From Urechis unicinctus (taxonomy: Eukaryota > Annelida > Polychaeta > Xenopneusta > Urechidae), in the NCBI GenBank assembly GCA_034190875.2, contig CM067356.1:30653204-30717203 (forward strand): DNA of 64,000 bases. The letters are read 5' to 3'. The notes below the pieces were generated by a model. That model was not told the origin of the DNA. It saw only the letters and a program-made list of their open reading frames with translations, and did no database searches. Of the stretch, positions 37,731 to 50,600 are shown in pieces (within the stretch, counting starts at the first letter, position 1; every line of letters starts with the position of its first letter). The position numbers were made by a program, and so were the translations under genes.

Positions 37731-37752
37731 CTATATATATATATATATATAC
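37305..37752. repeat. (TA)n / (CTAT)n compound microsatellite
   Basis: About 450 bases: interrupted TA, then TATAGATA, then CTATCTAT/CTCTATAT units, then pure TA. More heterogeneous than the array at 36,300-36,752. Confidence 0.95.
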
Positions 37753-38543
37753 ATGCAACAGTTCCCCAAGGTGATGATTTCTTCCCATTGTCAGTTGTTT
37801 AACAGCGCTGTCTCGGCTTATTACGGATCATCCTTCATTTGCAAGTGAAACAGTGAAATTCGATCCCGTATGCTTTTACAGCCTATGGGACTGATTTTGT
37901 CATTGTAGTCAAGATAAATTTATTGTATTATATTCGAGTAAGCATTTCAGAATATCTTGACGCTCTATACACTTTATTGTGTGCAGACTGCAGCAGCATT
38001 AAAGAGCGAATCGCACAGTAAGTAATGAACTCTAAACCAGCGTTTAACAGAGAACAATGCTCAATCAGGATGCAAATAGACGTTATATCTGATTCCCCTC
38101 ATTTAAAATGTTCAATATCGGTACCATGCGTACACCTCTAAACAAAGCCATGCAGATGTAAGCTAGATAGTGGAGTACTCTGCTACTGTAATATCACCCA
38201 AACGCAACACTTGTTTCGGCCCAGGTGCCTAATAGTTTGTTAAGTATAGTCATTGGTCAATTGATGCTAATGGGATTCGGTCGCTTATATGGTACCATAC
38301 CACGATTAGATGCGGCTATTTTACGCTTAGTGGCAAATCCCTTCTACGCGAAGATTATTCTCTCGTTTCTGCTAAGCATTATTTTATGATTTACTCACCA
38401 ACGATCCACTCTTCCGTGATTTTGAGGCCGTCTTGGACGGCTCTGAAGGTCTGCTTATTCATCAATCATAAAAACCAAAGCCAGACTTACAAGTTGAATA
38501 TTATATATCCTGTAACTCCACTGGATCACCCAACGTGATTATA
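37753..38543. other. No gene recognised
   Basis: Flank upstream of the P2RX7_C element; nothing seen. Confidence 0.5.
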
Positions 38544-38670
38544 TTAAAGTGCCTATGACACCAAATTTCCATTTTCACCCGCCGCCATTTTCCAGATTTT
38601 CGGCCCAGCACCCTGTGACGTCACTTAGAGAACTCGTCACTGACAGGTCCGCAGTTTTCACTGTAATGTT
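38544..38670 (+). promoter_or_regulatory. Element end and promoter of the P2RX7_C gene
   Basis: TTAA (38,544-38,547) is followed by AGTGCCTATGACACC. Next come a CCGCCATTTTCC (YY1-like) box at about 38,581-38,592 and a GTGACGTCAC CRE palindrome at about 38,617-38,626. The same succession stands before the left-arm relic (3,960-4,367, minus). TTAA followed by AG-rich ends fits a Kolobok-type TTAA target duplication, but the other end of this copy was not found. Confidence 0.4.
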
Positions 38671-38677
38671 TCACGGC

Positions 38678-39833
38678 TAATGTTGAAGTTTCGGAGAGCG
38701 ATGTATTTGAGTTGGACGATTTGGCGATGGAATTTTGGGTTGAAGAGTGCCTCAAATGTTTGAGAATTCAAATCAAGAAGGATGTAGTTGGTATTGTGCC
38801 GTACAGATTCGAACCATATCTTTCCGAAAACAGCGCCAGCTAATCTGACAGTGACTGGACTGATTATCGTGATACGAGGAGCGATAATCCGGACATGAAC
38901 CGTCTTCAAAACATTGACTGGTGAGTCCCATTGGAATTGTAATTACTGCACGAAACTATCTTTTCCTTTGATTTTATATTGTAAATGAAGAATACCTTTT
39001 TCGTTTGATACCGTTTTCGTTTTTCTTGGTGGTATTCAATGTGGTTTTAATCGCCAACGAACATGGCGAAAAATATTTTTGTTGTTGTCATGTTTAAAAT
39101 CCTTTTTTTTAAATTTATGTCATCCCGATAAATCTATCAAACTTGCTTGGTGGAACATTTACACGTGTAATACAACCCTTTGCATTGACCACCCTTAATC
39201 TTAATCTGCTTAACCATGCCAACTGTCAGGAAAAGTGTCTGCTGTGTGGAGCGGGAGCAAGTGATGGTTGAAATAGAAAATTGACCAGAAATTAAATGTG
39301 TGATACAGCATCCAAATTTTAATGCTGTATGTCTCAATGAATATGTGTTGGAGACAGCATACTATGCCTACAAGCAGCATCATGGTTCATACAAGGGTAA
39401 CAAGTAAGTATTGACACACAACAAACAGCAAATTATAAATTTATGTTAAAAAAACTTCCCCAAACTACTTGGTCATTTTTACTCAAATGAATGACGTTTT
39501 CAATTCAGACTGAATTATCAATACAGTTTTTACCAGGATAACATTATTTTTAAGACTCATCAAATCTATGTATTGGTTAAAATATAATATTTATTCAGCA
39601 CTGTAAAGATGTTTAAGGGTTTGTGTGTGGTGGTGTGTTACAGCTGGAAGCGTTACACTGGATATAGGCAGTTCCTCCGATGGTGCTACCATTATCTTGG
39701 AAAGAACAATCGTATCCCTATACTATCCTGTGTGACATCAATTACCCGAAACACACTTCCAGAGGAGACAAACAATTATGTGGGATATTTATATGAAACT
39801 AGCACTCAGAGAAGCGTGAGCGGAACTGATTGA
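38678..39833 (+). pseudogene. P2RX7_C-domain gene, three exons, two stops
   Basis: Exon 1 (to 38,920) reads SESDVFELDDLAMEFWVEE, then GIVPYRFEPYLSE, and ends NRLQNIDW across a perfect donor (TG|GTGAGT). The YRFEP motif and the (N/I)DW before the Cys cluster are typical of stand-alone P2RX7_C proteins. Exon 2 (about 39,200-39,403) holds CLTMPTVRKSVCCVERE, then HPNFNAVCLNEYVLETAYY, and ends at AA|GTAAGT. Exon 3 (39,644-39,833, after TGTTACAG) begins WKRYTGYRQFLRWCYHYLGK, then IPILSCVTSI and NNYVGYLY. This matches the conserved YRQFVRWCWGxLG...IPSCVVxxIR..FP...GxYxGF end of the domain, also found in vertebrate P2X7. Frame is kept across both introns. Breaks: a TAA in exon 1 after ENSAS, a TGA in exon 2 after VEIEN, and loss of the first Cys pair. 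The domain is known to bind zinc; no channel region is present. Convergent with 40,037-40,880. Confidence 0.8.
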
Positions 39834-40036
39834 CTGCTTGGTGCTTTACTGGGATCTCGAAGGTTGAGTTCAGATTGGGTGGAATCTCAGTGCTTCCATC
39901 TCCTCATCATTTATATCACTGGCCTTGCATATGCTGGCTGTTGTTGCCAAAAGATCTTCTACATAGCCTGTATTGTATATATGTGTTAGTTGTTCATTTG
40001 AGAGTACAGATTATAATTTCCACATAAATATGAAAT

Positions 40037-40880
40037 TTAGAAACAATCCCTACCATAAGTTGGATCATTCAGCACTTTCCTCACTGTATGACCTCCTCTC
40101 TTGTGTTTGGGGTAGTGGAGGCTGTACAAGTCCTCACCCTGGGCTGTTATTCTTTGTTGTCGTCCAGCATTTTCATTGAAATACATAGTTGCAATGATAG
40201 ATCTGAAATCATTTATGAACCTTTCTATCAGTTTGAAATAGGATAAGTTTGTGCTTTTCATGTTTGATTTCATCGGATGTTTTGTGAAAAGTTGGATTCA
40301 GCAATAAATTAACTTCATCCATGACTAGAATGAATGACGTGAGGAAAGATACTTCATGAAATTAAACAGCTGGTTAGTCCACTTTGTTATTGTTTATGGA
40401 TCCACTCTCAGGTAAAACTTGTCCCATAGAACTAAAAAGACAATCCTACATTTGAATGAGGGGTAAAATCTAACTGTTAAGCATAGTTGCAAGAGTTACC
40501 TTTAAAGCAGACCAGGGTAGCTGAAAGCATAGGTTTTTGAAGCGAACTGGTTCAGAAGGCTGTGGAAAGCCTCTATGTAGGAGGTCTGGGCATTGCTTGA
40601 TAGTCTCTTGATGTCCTTGCGCAATCTCTTGTTGGTGATAATATTTTCCAGTTCCATGGCACACCTCGTATCTAAGGACATAAGGAGCAATTTAAATATA
40701 TGATCGTTTTTGTGTTTCAAGGAAATTTTCCTGGAGAGGTGAGTCAAACAACAATGTCTCCACAGCCTGATAATCAGAACAAAGTCCTTGTTTAAAGAAC
40801 GGAACGCACTTGCTATCGCCTTTCGAATCCGCTCGATGTATTTAGATCCAAACTTTAGACATTTCTTTTTGGTCGGTGCA
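40037..40880 (-). pseudogene. C-terminal part of a transposase-type gene, broken
   Basis: The minus-strand exon from about 40,880 to 40,500 reads FGSKYIERIRKAIASAFRSL, then LENIITNKRLRKDIKRLSS, QTSYIEAFHSLLNQFASK and FSYPGLL. It reaches a TAA two bases before its donor (G|GTAACT). The next exon (40,202-40,037, acceptor GATTTCAG) reads RSIIATMYFNENAGRQQ, then LHYPKHKRGGHTVRKVLNDP. The order (L)EAFHS...K..FSY.GM..R..LAA.HFNENA.R, then a basic YPK..K.GYTVR..DPTY end, is that of uncharacterised transposon proteins common in fish and invertebrates, often with an RTRINIG-type N-terminus. The N-terminal half is missing here. The convergent P2RX7_C gene ends about 200 bases away. Superfamily not proven; Kolobok is the guess. 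Confidence 0.65.
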
Positions 40881-42865
40881 ATAACAATTAACTGCCTGCT
40901 TAATCGCCTTTAAACAGAATTATTTCCTGGAAACAGGCGCTATGAAAAATGCATTATATGATATGCTATGCTATATATCAGTTTTTAGTAAAATGACAAC
41001 GAAATCATATCCCTATGAAAATTTTCCCACGATAAATATCACAAAAATCAATCGGGTAAATGACAACTCTATCAGGTATTTCTTTATATTCAATTTTTTT
41101 TTCATGCCCTCACATGATCAAATCTTTTAAATAGAGCTCAAATCTACGAAATACAAGGAAAAATGTTGGATTTTACTGGCAGGATGCCTCCGGAGTGGCT
41201 TGCATAAGTCTGACAACATCACGCGCATTTATACGAACTCAATTCTTATTCATGTACATACATGTTCTAAAAAAAGTCCTATCAAGGTCAATAAGCAATT
41301 ATACGACAAACAGCCAGTAATTACCGAACTGTATCTTAGTTTCTTCACGCTAATTGCAGCCTATAAAAAACCAATACATTTTCTGGCAGTGTCAATATGC
41401 CATATTTAGCTCATGTAGAGTGACTTGAACTTAAAGACAGGTAACATATACGTTATTAAATTCAATAAAGGCGCTTTGATATTCCGCATGACATGCTACC
41501 CAACAAGCACCATTGGTTATTCTTTTCCATAACGCCACTGAATATCTTGTCAGTGATGTAAACTTGAAGCAATGGTAGATATGCAGCTGGCGTGGAGAAG
41601 TGCATGTTTGAGTTGTTACCTGCCAAAGATTGCGTGGCGCCAAGTACACTGTTGACCTAACATGTAATTGCACGTTAATCCTCTGCAATCGAATGTTTGG
41701 TGATAAAGGATATCTTATAATACGTTAGCACATATCTGACCATAACATAGTTGCAAACATTTGCTTCTTCTTTGTGGTTTTCTCATAGAATGAACTCATT
41801 GCTTACATCGTCGATTGTTATGGCGCAGTAAAAACATGAATCAGCGAGGATGTGACTCATTTATATTCATATAGTTTGGGCGAATGTGTTAGATCACTGG
41901 CAGCCTTTATAAATAACAACATAAGTATTATATAGACACCATGACTAGGAAATGTCTCTATCATATGTTTTAATTATTGATATCTATTTACACCTCCTAA
42001 ACCAAACCTTGATATAACTTGTCATTAAGTATGTTAACCTATCCGGTACTATTTATAGATTGACAGGCATAGAGTTGCACTTTTGTAATCATCAACAGTG
42101 AAAGTCTCTGTCGGGTGTTATAAAATACGATTCCTTCAAACAGCTAAACAACCGTTATGTTGACCTCTGAGACATACGATCCATTGTCAATACATCGGAG
42201 TCCACCGTTTTCTTAAAATCCAGTTTGCTGCTTATCATGTCCTATGAGATAGCAACCATGATACATCAGGGAGATACGTTCTGTCTCATGGGCGGCACTA
42301 GTTTCGATGTCAAAACTTTGTAGTCTCCCGGAGACTTTTGGAGGACCACTCTCTCTAAGAGTACAGAGAGAGACGCACTCTATCATCTCGACCCCTTCTC
42401 TTCTTTTCTGTCTGCCTCTCCCTCACGTTCTCTCCGTTTATCACTTGTTATCCTATGTGGCATAATTCTAACTGCTTTAAACACAAGAGCGCTAAGGAAC
42501 GTGAATCTTTTTTGTATGTTGTTGACTATTTCTCTTTCACTGCTGGCAAAGATACACATTGAATGCGCATGTTCATTCACGCTGTCATTGTTGTAACGTA
42601 TCGCATTGAATACCATTCTCGGTTATTAGTCTCGCTTCGTATATTGTTGCTGTCATGTATGAAAACGTGAACCACGCGAGGAAAATAAGCACCAGCCAAC
42701 ATCCTCGTTTCAGTTGGTTATTGTCACGAATTCAATGTTTGTCAATTAACGGGAGTTGAGAACTACCAGGACAAATCCAATAGCTCATTCGGTGCAATGT
42801 TTAGTAGAGTAGATTGACGTTACACTCCGTCGTGCCACTTCTTTGAGAGCTTTGGCGTATTGTAT
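40881..42865. other. No gene recognised
   Basis: The expected 5' exons and right terminus of the element at 38.5-40.9 kb were sought here and not found. Otherwise AT-rich and featureless. Confidence 0.5.
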
Positions 42866-42967
42866 ATGGGTTTAAGCGAATTATTACGTAATGACCCTCG
42901 TTACCAGCACTTTGCCATCCCTGCAATCGACGAGCAAGATCCCAACACAGATCTTACATGGAAAATG
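42866..42967 (+). CDS. Candidate single coding exon, unknown gene
   Basis: From the ATG at 42,866, 34 codons read MGLSELLRNDPRYQHFAIPA, then IDEQDPNTDLTWKM, and meet a strong donor at an exact codon boundary (ATG|GTAAGC). Composition (acidic, Pro, Trp, Arg) is unlike the Tyr/Ile/Leu-rich noise frames of this window. I do not recognise the protein and found no following exon. It may be chance or an isolated exon of a gene that extends outside recognisable sequence. Confidence 0.25.
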
Positions 42968-45900
42968 GTAAGCTCAGCGACTACCCAGTCGCAATATAAA
43001 CCTTCTTCCTCTGGAGAAAAATTTGAATATTTTATAGTTTTCTGTTTTTGCTACGTAATGCCACAACACACAACGAAGGATGAAAGTGGCCTGGTAGTTC
43101 ATTAAGTTTTGAAATCTTCCCGCAAATGTGTGGAATCAAGATTCCTACTGATTTTAAAACCGCGTTATGGATGTTTTGGATTTAGTTCATTACCGGTAAA
43201 CATTGCGCCAAACAACGAGAAATGCTGAAACGCACTATAATCGTATCACACAATAGTAAAAATGGGCCAACTTTATCTTGTCAAAACTTGATCGGTGTCA
43301 TATGCCGAGCAAATGAATTTACAATGATTCATAACATTCAGGCAGAGGGCATATACAAATAATCTCATTGAAATCAACCAACATGTTCGGAGGCCTCTTA
43401 AGCTGTACATGGATTACATATGCTATTCGTAGACGTATGAAATTGGATGTAAGATAGATGGCTTACATCCGCTCCAAAAACGAACTCTATGTGCATGCGA
43501 TGGGATATTTATGAGAGAAACATCATTTGTGGGATTTATCACATCTGGTCTGCAGCATTAATAAACGAGCGCGATCTTAGATTGATGCGTTTATTGTTTA
43601 GTATAGTAATTGTCGCTCGCTTGTTGCATATATCAGAAGCATATCCTTTTATTTTTTTTCTTGCGATTTTATGTGGAATACTCAAAGATTATTTCAACTG
43701 ATGTGTCGGTAACTTAATAAGTGAATAATGTTGCGACAGCAGTTCCTTACATCCACTGTTTAGAGATACTGAGCCAAACGAACACAGCACAGAGCAATCG
43801 TTAGTACCGCTTTCATATTACTGATAGCCCTTCCGAATTCAATAACATCTTTTTTAGCATATAATAAATTGGAGAGAGGAATAGATATGTGGGCATTACT
43901 CTTTTAAACTGCATCATATATGCGCATTTCAAAAACGATGGTGACTCAGTCGAGAACCATTCAATCACTACCAGCACACATGCAAGGTGTAAATGAGCAA
44001 AAGATGGCAAAAATATTGTTTTCTTCTAGAATAAAATACCTTCAATGGCAACATTCGCCGTGTTTCTCTTTCACGGTCTGCTCTAACAAATTACAGACCA
44101 CAGGAGCAGCCTGTCTGCATAAATCTCTTCAATACTTTGGTACTTAAATTCAATTTGGTGAGCGTGCTGTACATGTCTGCTTGATAGTGGACATGATCTT
44201 GCGCTAGCAGGCTGCAATCATTTGTTTTGTTGGCCAATCCAACACGCAATCAAGACCTTTCCCAATTTTTCATCCCTGCTGTAGCCTCAATCGCATTTTA
44301 AAGTAGACGCCCCCCTCCCCATCACGCACTACATACCAGGTAGCAGCCACGGGGATGAGGGAAAGAGGGCAATCACATATTCCTCTCGTTCATTAGACGC
44401 GATGTTCAGAAACAAATATACTCATTTATCAAGTTACAAAAGAACAGCCATACCTGTGGCAGTTAAAATACAACGCGGCATATTCATCTACTCATTGAGT
44501 TGCTAATTTGATTTGATTGCACATTGATGTAGTAATTTGATGTGCACATAGGACAGGCTTCAAATACTGCGTGTATTAAGGAAGAAAAATTTGCTATTCG
44601 GTCCTGCTCTGAACAGGCGTACCAACTGCAATATTATCGGAACCCAAGATTATCGATACAAGTTGTCATAAGCGTGATACACCCATTGCCCACACAGGGC
44701 GGATAGTGCTGGCCAGTCGGTCTAGCAGATGCCATCACGCAGGAGAGTATGACGCCAAACTCACGCAATAAATGTATGTTCCACCGCTTAAACCATTAAA
44801 TTCCAATCTGACTGTAATTGCTCTCTGCAACCGGAGCCCGAAACGACGTATTTGCTTCAGCATTGGCCCAAGAGCAGAATAGAAAGTAAGCAAGCATTGT
44901 GATAGATGTTTGCATGTTTTCAAGTATTTGGGCTCTAGCCAATTTGCATGATTCATTTATATTATATAGCAGCATCCCATAGTGCCCATGACCGTTTACA
45001 CGTTCTACATTTCTATCAAATATATTTACGATACATTCATGAGACGTTGATTGATCAGTACTTGCATGAACAACAACAGTGTAATTACTATCATATGAAT
45101 ACTATTGCGCATTGTTAATGTTTGATTACAGTCACCAATAACTATCTTGCATTTACATTTGCAGCAAAATATTGTAAATAAGGCATGCATTTCATGGTGC
45201 AATGGAAAGACGTTGTGAAATGAACTCAACAGGTTTATTTATCAGCATATCTTACAAGTACGCAATGTTCTCTTAACAAGTGCCTTGGCTAGTGTATATA
45301 GGCGCTAAAAACTTCGCGCAAGTTTTCTTGAGCACAAGCGTCGAGCATAACTTCATTAAAGCGGCCATGGGTGGTCGTCAGCATTCACAGAATGAATATC
45401 CCGCATACAAGTCATTTCAATAGGAGCCCGCATATTCCCACGTAGAAGATAAGCTCACGAAATACATATATATATATTGATGGCCTAATGCAAATAACTT
45501 ACCGGCACCAATACCCTACATGAGCATATGGGGCAATGTGGAAGTCATCAGATTGAAGGTACTCATTAATTTTTGTATTTTACCTTTGTGGCATTGAGGC
45601 GCGTCTGTAAAATGAGCTGTCTATCAAGCATGAGAAACACAATATAAGAGGCAAAATTAATCATTCATCACGTTTGTGATTCACATGGTTCCAATCAGAG
45701 TCCTACAGACGCGGTTTTCTGATGGGTGCCGGCTAGAAATTTACCCCCATGATGCTCCGGTGCTCATAGGTTCTTAATAGAACAATTTGATGGCGAGAAG
45801 AATAAGACGTATTCTTTACGGAACGCATATCTAAAATTACATCCTTCGAAAGGTTCGAGATGAATAGAATGACACCTACATGCACATGTAATCAGTGCGT

Positions 45901-47684
45901 CGGTTTGCGGGACCATGTTTGCTCAGTACAGTCCTCCCTAAGTTAATTCTCGCAAAGGTTATCGTAGTTACTCTTCTTGGTGGAATTTCTAGAATTTACT
46001 CTACTGAGAGGTATTTCACGAATTCCAAAAAACGTGGAGCGATAGCAAGGCTAATTTAATGTCGAAACTTTTTATAGGAGCCTCAGTAGAGTGTTCTATT
46101 TCCATTCTAAACCTATGAAAGTGTTGATGAATTCATCACTTTCCAATATTATCATTTACTTCCTACGTTAGGATTTGTATTGATCGTAGACATTTACATA
46201 GCTGTGGTTACACAGTAATACTACAATAATAATAAACCATATCATTTCTCTCTGATCTTACTATACATATGCTTTGCCGATCTGTGCGACCAGTGTATAC
46301 CAAGCCAAGTAGTGCTAAGCCACAATAAACTGCATACAACATATGACTGCATTTATTCAGTAACTAACCATTACATTACTGCTTTGTTCGTGCATATTAT
46401 AACAACAAATGTTTTGTTTGCATAAACACCGGTTCTATTGTAAGAAGTTAACACTCATTTGCAAGGACGTTAGGAATATTGAGCCATTGATTGAATGCAC
46501 TGACCATACAATGAACAGTCCTGCCAGTCATTGGATGTGGAAACGCATTATTCAAAAGTATAAAACTCCCGCAGTGATGAATGCATGGCAAATTAACGTG
46601 TTTGCGAATCGTTCTGTGCCTGGCCATTGCTCCTATTAAAGTTATTAACACTCTATATAATCTATTAGTTAACCATTATCCTGTGGATATGGATCATATT
46701 CTTCAGAAGCTTCTGCCTCTGACGAGTTAACATTTGTTAATGTCTGTTTGCAAATATATAAAGATATATAAAATCTAACAAAGATTGTAGTTTTTGAAAA
46801 GCTCCATTACAGCTGGCTTGAAGTTGTATGGTTTGCATTACATTAATTGCATTTTCACTTTGTACTGTCTGTGGTGATAAATTGTAATGTACTGTTAACC
46901 CAAAATCAATCCATATTCTGCTGGTCATGTTGAACATCTGCTGCACACCAAAAGCGTCACCCGCCAACCTATCAAAGCATGCGAAGTTATATTTAACATG
47001 CATGATATATTTGATGTCCAGACGATATATACAGTGTGATTCGCATATCAGTGTTTTCAATGTACAGCCAACAACAGTTGGTGTTATTGTAATCTCTTGA
47101 ACATAAGGCAGCAGCAGAATAACTATTCAGTACCTGATGTTTTATATAATATGTGATAAACTACGAGGAAACCTAGTTCAGTAAAAAAAAAAATAACATA
47201 AAAAGTAAAATACTATGCAACAGCTCTCACAAATCCCACCACCAACTCCCTTAATTACCAATGAGGAGTTATACCATGCGTGATCGTACGGAAAACAAGC
47301 GATGCGAATTTTATTCCGGGAGGCTTTAGTCCTATGCCTGGCTGAGTAAATGTCAGAACATATAAGGTAATGACCATTTCATTCATATAAACCATTCAAG
47401 CAACACATCCACTTGTCAGATGAGATATAAATAACAGAACAGTTGAGTATTATTATGATTGCTAAGGATTTTCCCAAATGTCAACCCCCATTCAAGCTCC
47501 GTAACACGTGAGATTTCATCAGGAGCTGTAACATCGCCTTGAATTGTGTTTGTGTTTGTAAAGAATCATTATAATGTCTCCTTCTGTCAATAAGCAAATA
47601 CCGGTTAAAAAGTATGATGAACCATGAGTTGGTATGTTGCATTTAAGTATATGAAAAAGAATCATGGCAATCAGACCAGGTATC
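42968..47684. other. No gene recognised
   Basis: 4.7 kb with no recognisable gene, RNA or clear repeat. A stretch near 44,310-44,325 is C-rich. A short (TA)n run lies near 45,464-45,476. Confidence 0.5.
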
Positions 47685-47695
47685 ACACCTGGTCT
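47673..47695. other. Perfect 9-bp hairpin at a duplication edge
   Basis: AGACCAGGT, ATCAC, ACCTGGTCT. The 3' half coincides with the start of the large duplication; the partner copy at 58,224 keeps only that half (CTAGTCTTTGGTTG). Confidence 0.75.
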
Positions 47696-50600
47696 TTGGT
47701 TGAATACCTGCTACCTTTGACATATCTCACGTAGATGCGTGTCTGTCTTTTTCATAACAAAGTTCTAAATATTTCCCCAAATATGCATTTATGATCAAAC
47801 TTTATATCTCCCCGAGGTGGACGGAACGGTTGTAAGTCACATAGTTTATCAAAAGAGGGTGACCAACATGTTGTTTTACATCGACAGGGTAGTGTCTTGA
47901 TATGAATGGATGTACTTGCCTCAGGGTAATGTGATGCAGTGGACCCCGTTACTTTTGCAGCGATGATCACTGACTGTTTTATCCCAAATATGATCAATTA
48001 TCTTCCTTGTAGCTCTGCCCTACATATTTTCTACTCAACAATTGTTAATCCATGCAAGAGTTTTGTTGGAGATAACGTCGCAAACAACTTGCTAACTCCT
48101 TGTTTGGAATTTTATCGAAATCTTCAGCTAAATTCACTAATAGGATCACTATTGTCAAACATTTTGTGACGTTTTCAGGTGTTAGTGTAGAAAGTCCGGT
48201 TAATGCAGCAAGTTATACCCATTGCGTCTTTTTGCCACTATGAAGTAGTTCAAGTAGGGTGCTTACCATTCATGTCAAACTTTCATGCCGGTAATGTACT
48301 GGCTTGGCTATCAATGCTAGACTATAGAATATTCACTTAATTAAGGGATGACTTGAATAGCAGACATGTCAGTGATGTATCTCAGACTAGTACACACAGA
48401 AGACGTAGGAGTAGTTTATCTTGTCGCGATGGCCAATTAGCGGTTGAAGCAAGTTACAACTTAACAATTTTGTCAGTAATGCAGTTCCTGTGATGGCATT
48501 ACAATCATACTTAATCATCACTATAAGAAACTAAATGCTTCAATTAATTTCAATTATCTATTTCTTCCTCGTCTCTCCCGTTAAATACTTGGAATGGTTC
48601 GGGAGTCGTGCTTTTGCATCAATGAATACTGGTGCCATAAAATTGATAAATTCTTAGCCATCTGTGACTGTGATTGCCTAGGCGGCAGATAGATCTGAGG
48701 GTCAGAACTCCAGAACGCTTTGAAGGGTGGAGACCCCTGGCTGACCGGTCGACGAGGACTTTCAATCCCTGCCCACTGCAGTTGCAATCCGCTGTCAATC
48801 AACAAGTATGGTGTCTTACAAAAGCTACGGAATGAACTTTAAGACAAGTGTCATATTAGAGCTATGGTAAGAAATTCGAGTCATGTGTCATCGCTCTATG
48901 GAATAAGGCCGCATAGTGGTTAGCCAATGAGAAACAAGGGGCGATTACATAAGCACAGACGTGACGTTTTTAAGAACATAAACAAATTCACTGAATTGAC
49001 ACAGCACATTGTGGTCCCGTGCTGTCAGCGTGAACGACATTAAAGCAGGTTAATATTCACACGATGAATGCAAATACCATCACTGTAGAAACGCTCATCA
49101 GTCAAGACTGTATTATGTTTGGGGTCTGGACCAGAACTAATTATGCTGTCAGTAAACGCCAAACACACAAACAGATACCATAATTAAGCAGAGTGCAGAG
49201 CTGACAGTAATCGAAAATCGATTCAGCATGGTTTCGTGGGAGAGAAAACTATCTGATAAAAATAGTTATCACACGGGATTATGTAATCCAACAGATTGTA
49301 AATAATCACGTCATTGAATTCAGGTTGACCATTCCGCACGCCGACAACAAATGAAAGCTACGGCCAATCGGTCTCTCAGCTAGGCAAGGTAACAAACAAT
49401 TGTCGTAATGCCTCGAGGGTGTGAGTTTGGAGGCATATCTTGTTCGAACTGTCACGCGTTTATTGTGTATCATTGAGGTTTATACATATAAAACCCGTGA
49501 AAACCAATTGACAAAGACGGCTTCTGCCATATGGAGCATACTGGACAGCATTTATTTATGAATGACGAGAAAACATGTTGAATGGCAGAAATGCATTGCA
49601 TAGATATACCACTGGTTTCTTTATAATTACGCTCTTAATATCAAGCCAATTACAAGTTAATGAGAAGATTGAAGTTTTGGTAAAAGGCTAGTCCTTCTGC
49701 AGATTTCTCATTAAATAACACATTAGCCGTTCGTGTCACAATGAGCCATCACCAGAGGCGCCACTGCACCATGTCGCTTGTTATGATGTCGCGCGGGCTG
49801 ACTAATTGTTAGTTGTATGCACCGCTGCATGGTGAGCATCACTGTGATAGAAACAAGCAATCACTATAACAAAGGGGTAAATAATGACGCCGACGCCGGT
49901 GTCGCAATAATTGCAGTCTCAATAACGGAACATTGACTGTGTTCGCATCGAGTGCTCGGGCAGAATCCGGGTTGAATGAATTTGACAGCAACGCGTTTCT
50001 GATCTGATCCCTACACATAACCTGCACTAAAGATGCCCGGACATACGGACTTACACAACATTCTACTTCCTGCTTCTGCTCGAACGTCAATCACCAGTAT
50101 TGAAACTGCTTAGGCTATTTTTAAATGAATAATGCTTGGTGCTTGCAAACCCCTTCCACACGCGTGGGGTGCCAAGGTGTATAGCTCTCAGTTAATATGT
50201 ATTGGTGATGCAGCTATCAGATTGCATAAAGAAATCAGAGAATGTTTTACAAGATTAGGCGAGATACTTTCAACGATCTTCAGGATCGTATGATGCACAT
50301 CTGATTTGAGCGACAACATGCAATTGCATGAAAGAAATGTAGAGATAAACAGTACTGTAGAATCTGATGATAAGTAATGCTGTGAACTATCTTCAACCAT
50401 TTCCAATGACCGTTATTAAGTCTTTTTGGTTTTGGTTTACTGGAGTAAAGATATGGATCTGGTTCAGCTATGGAATACCGTGCTCATCCCATAGCACCAC
50501 ACTCAGTCGTATAGTCTATTACCTCTCGCAATGATAGACCAATTGGTGAAGGTATTGTAATTTACTGCCTGTGAACGGAAGAGCGCCTTTTAGTATGCTT

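Noticed and set aside
38678..39833. Full P2X7 receptor gene
   Set aside because: Only the cytoplasmic ballast-type domain is present. There are no channel or transmembrane exons, so the gene should not be named P2RX7.
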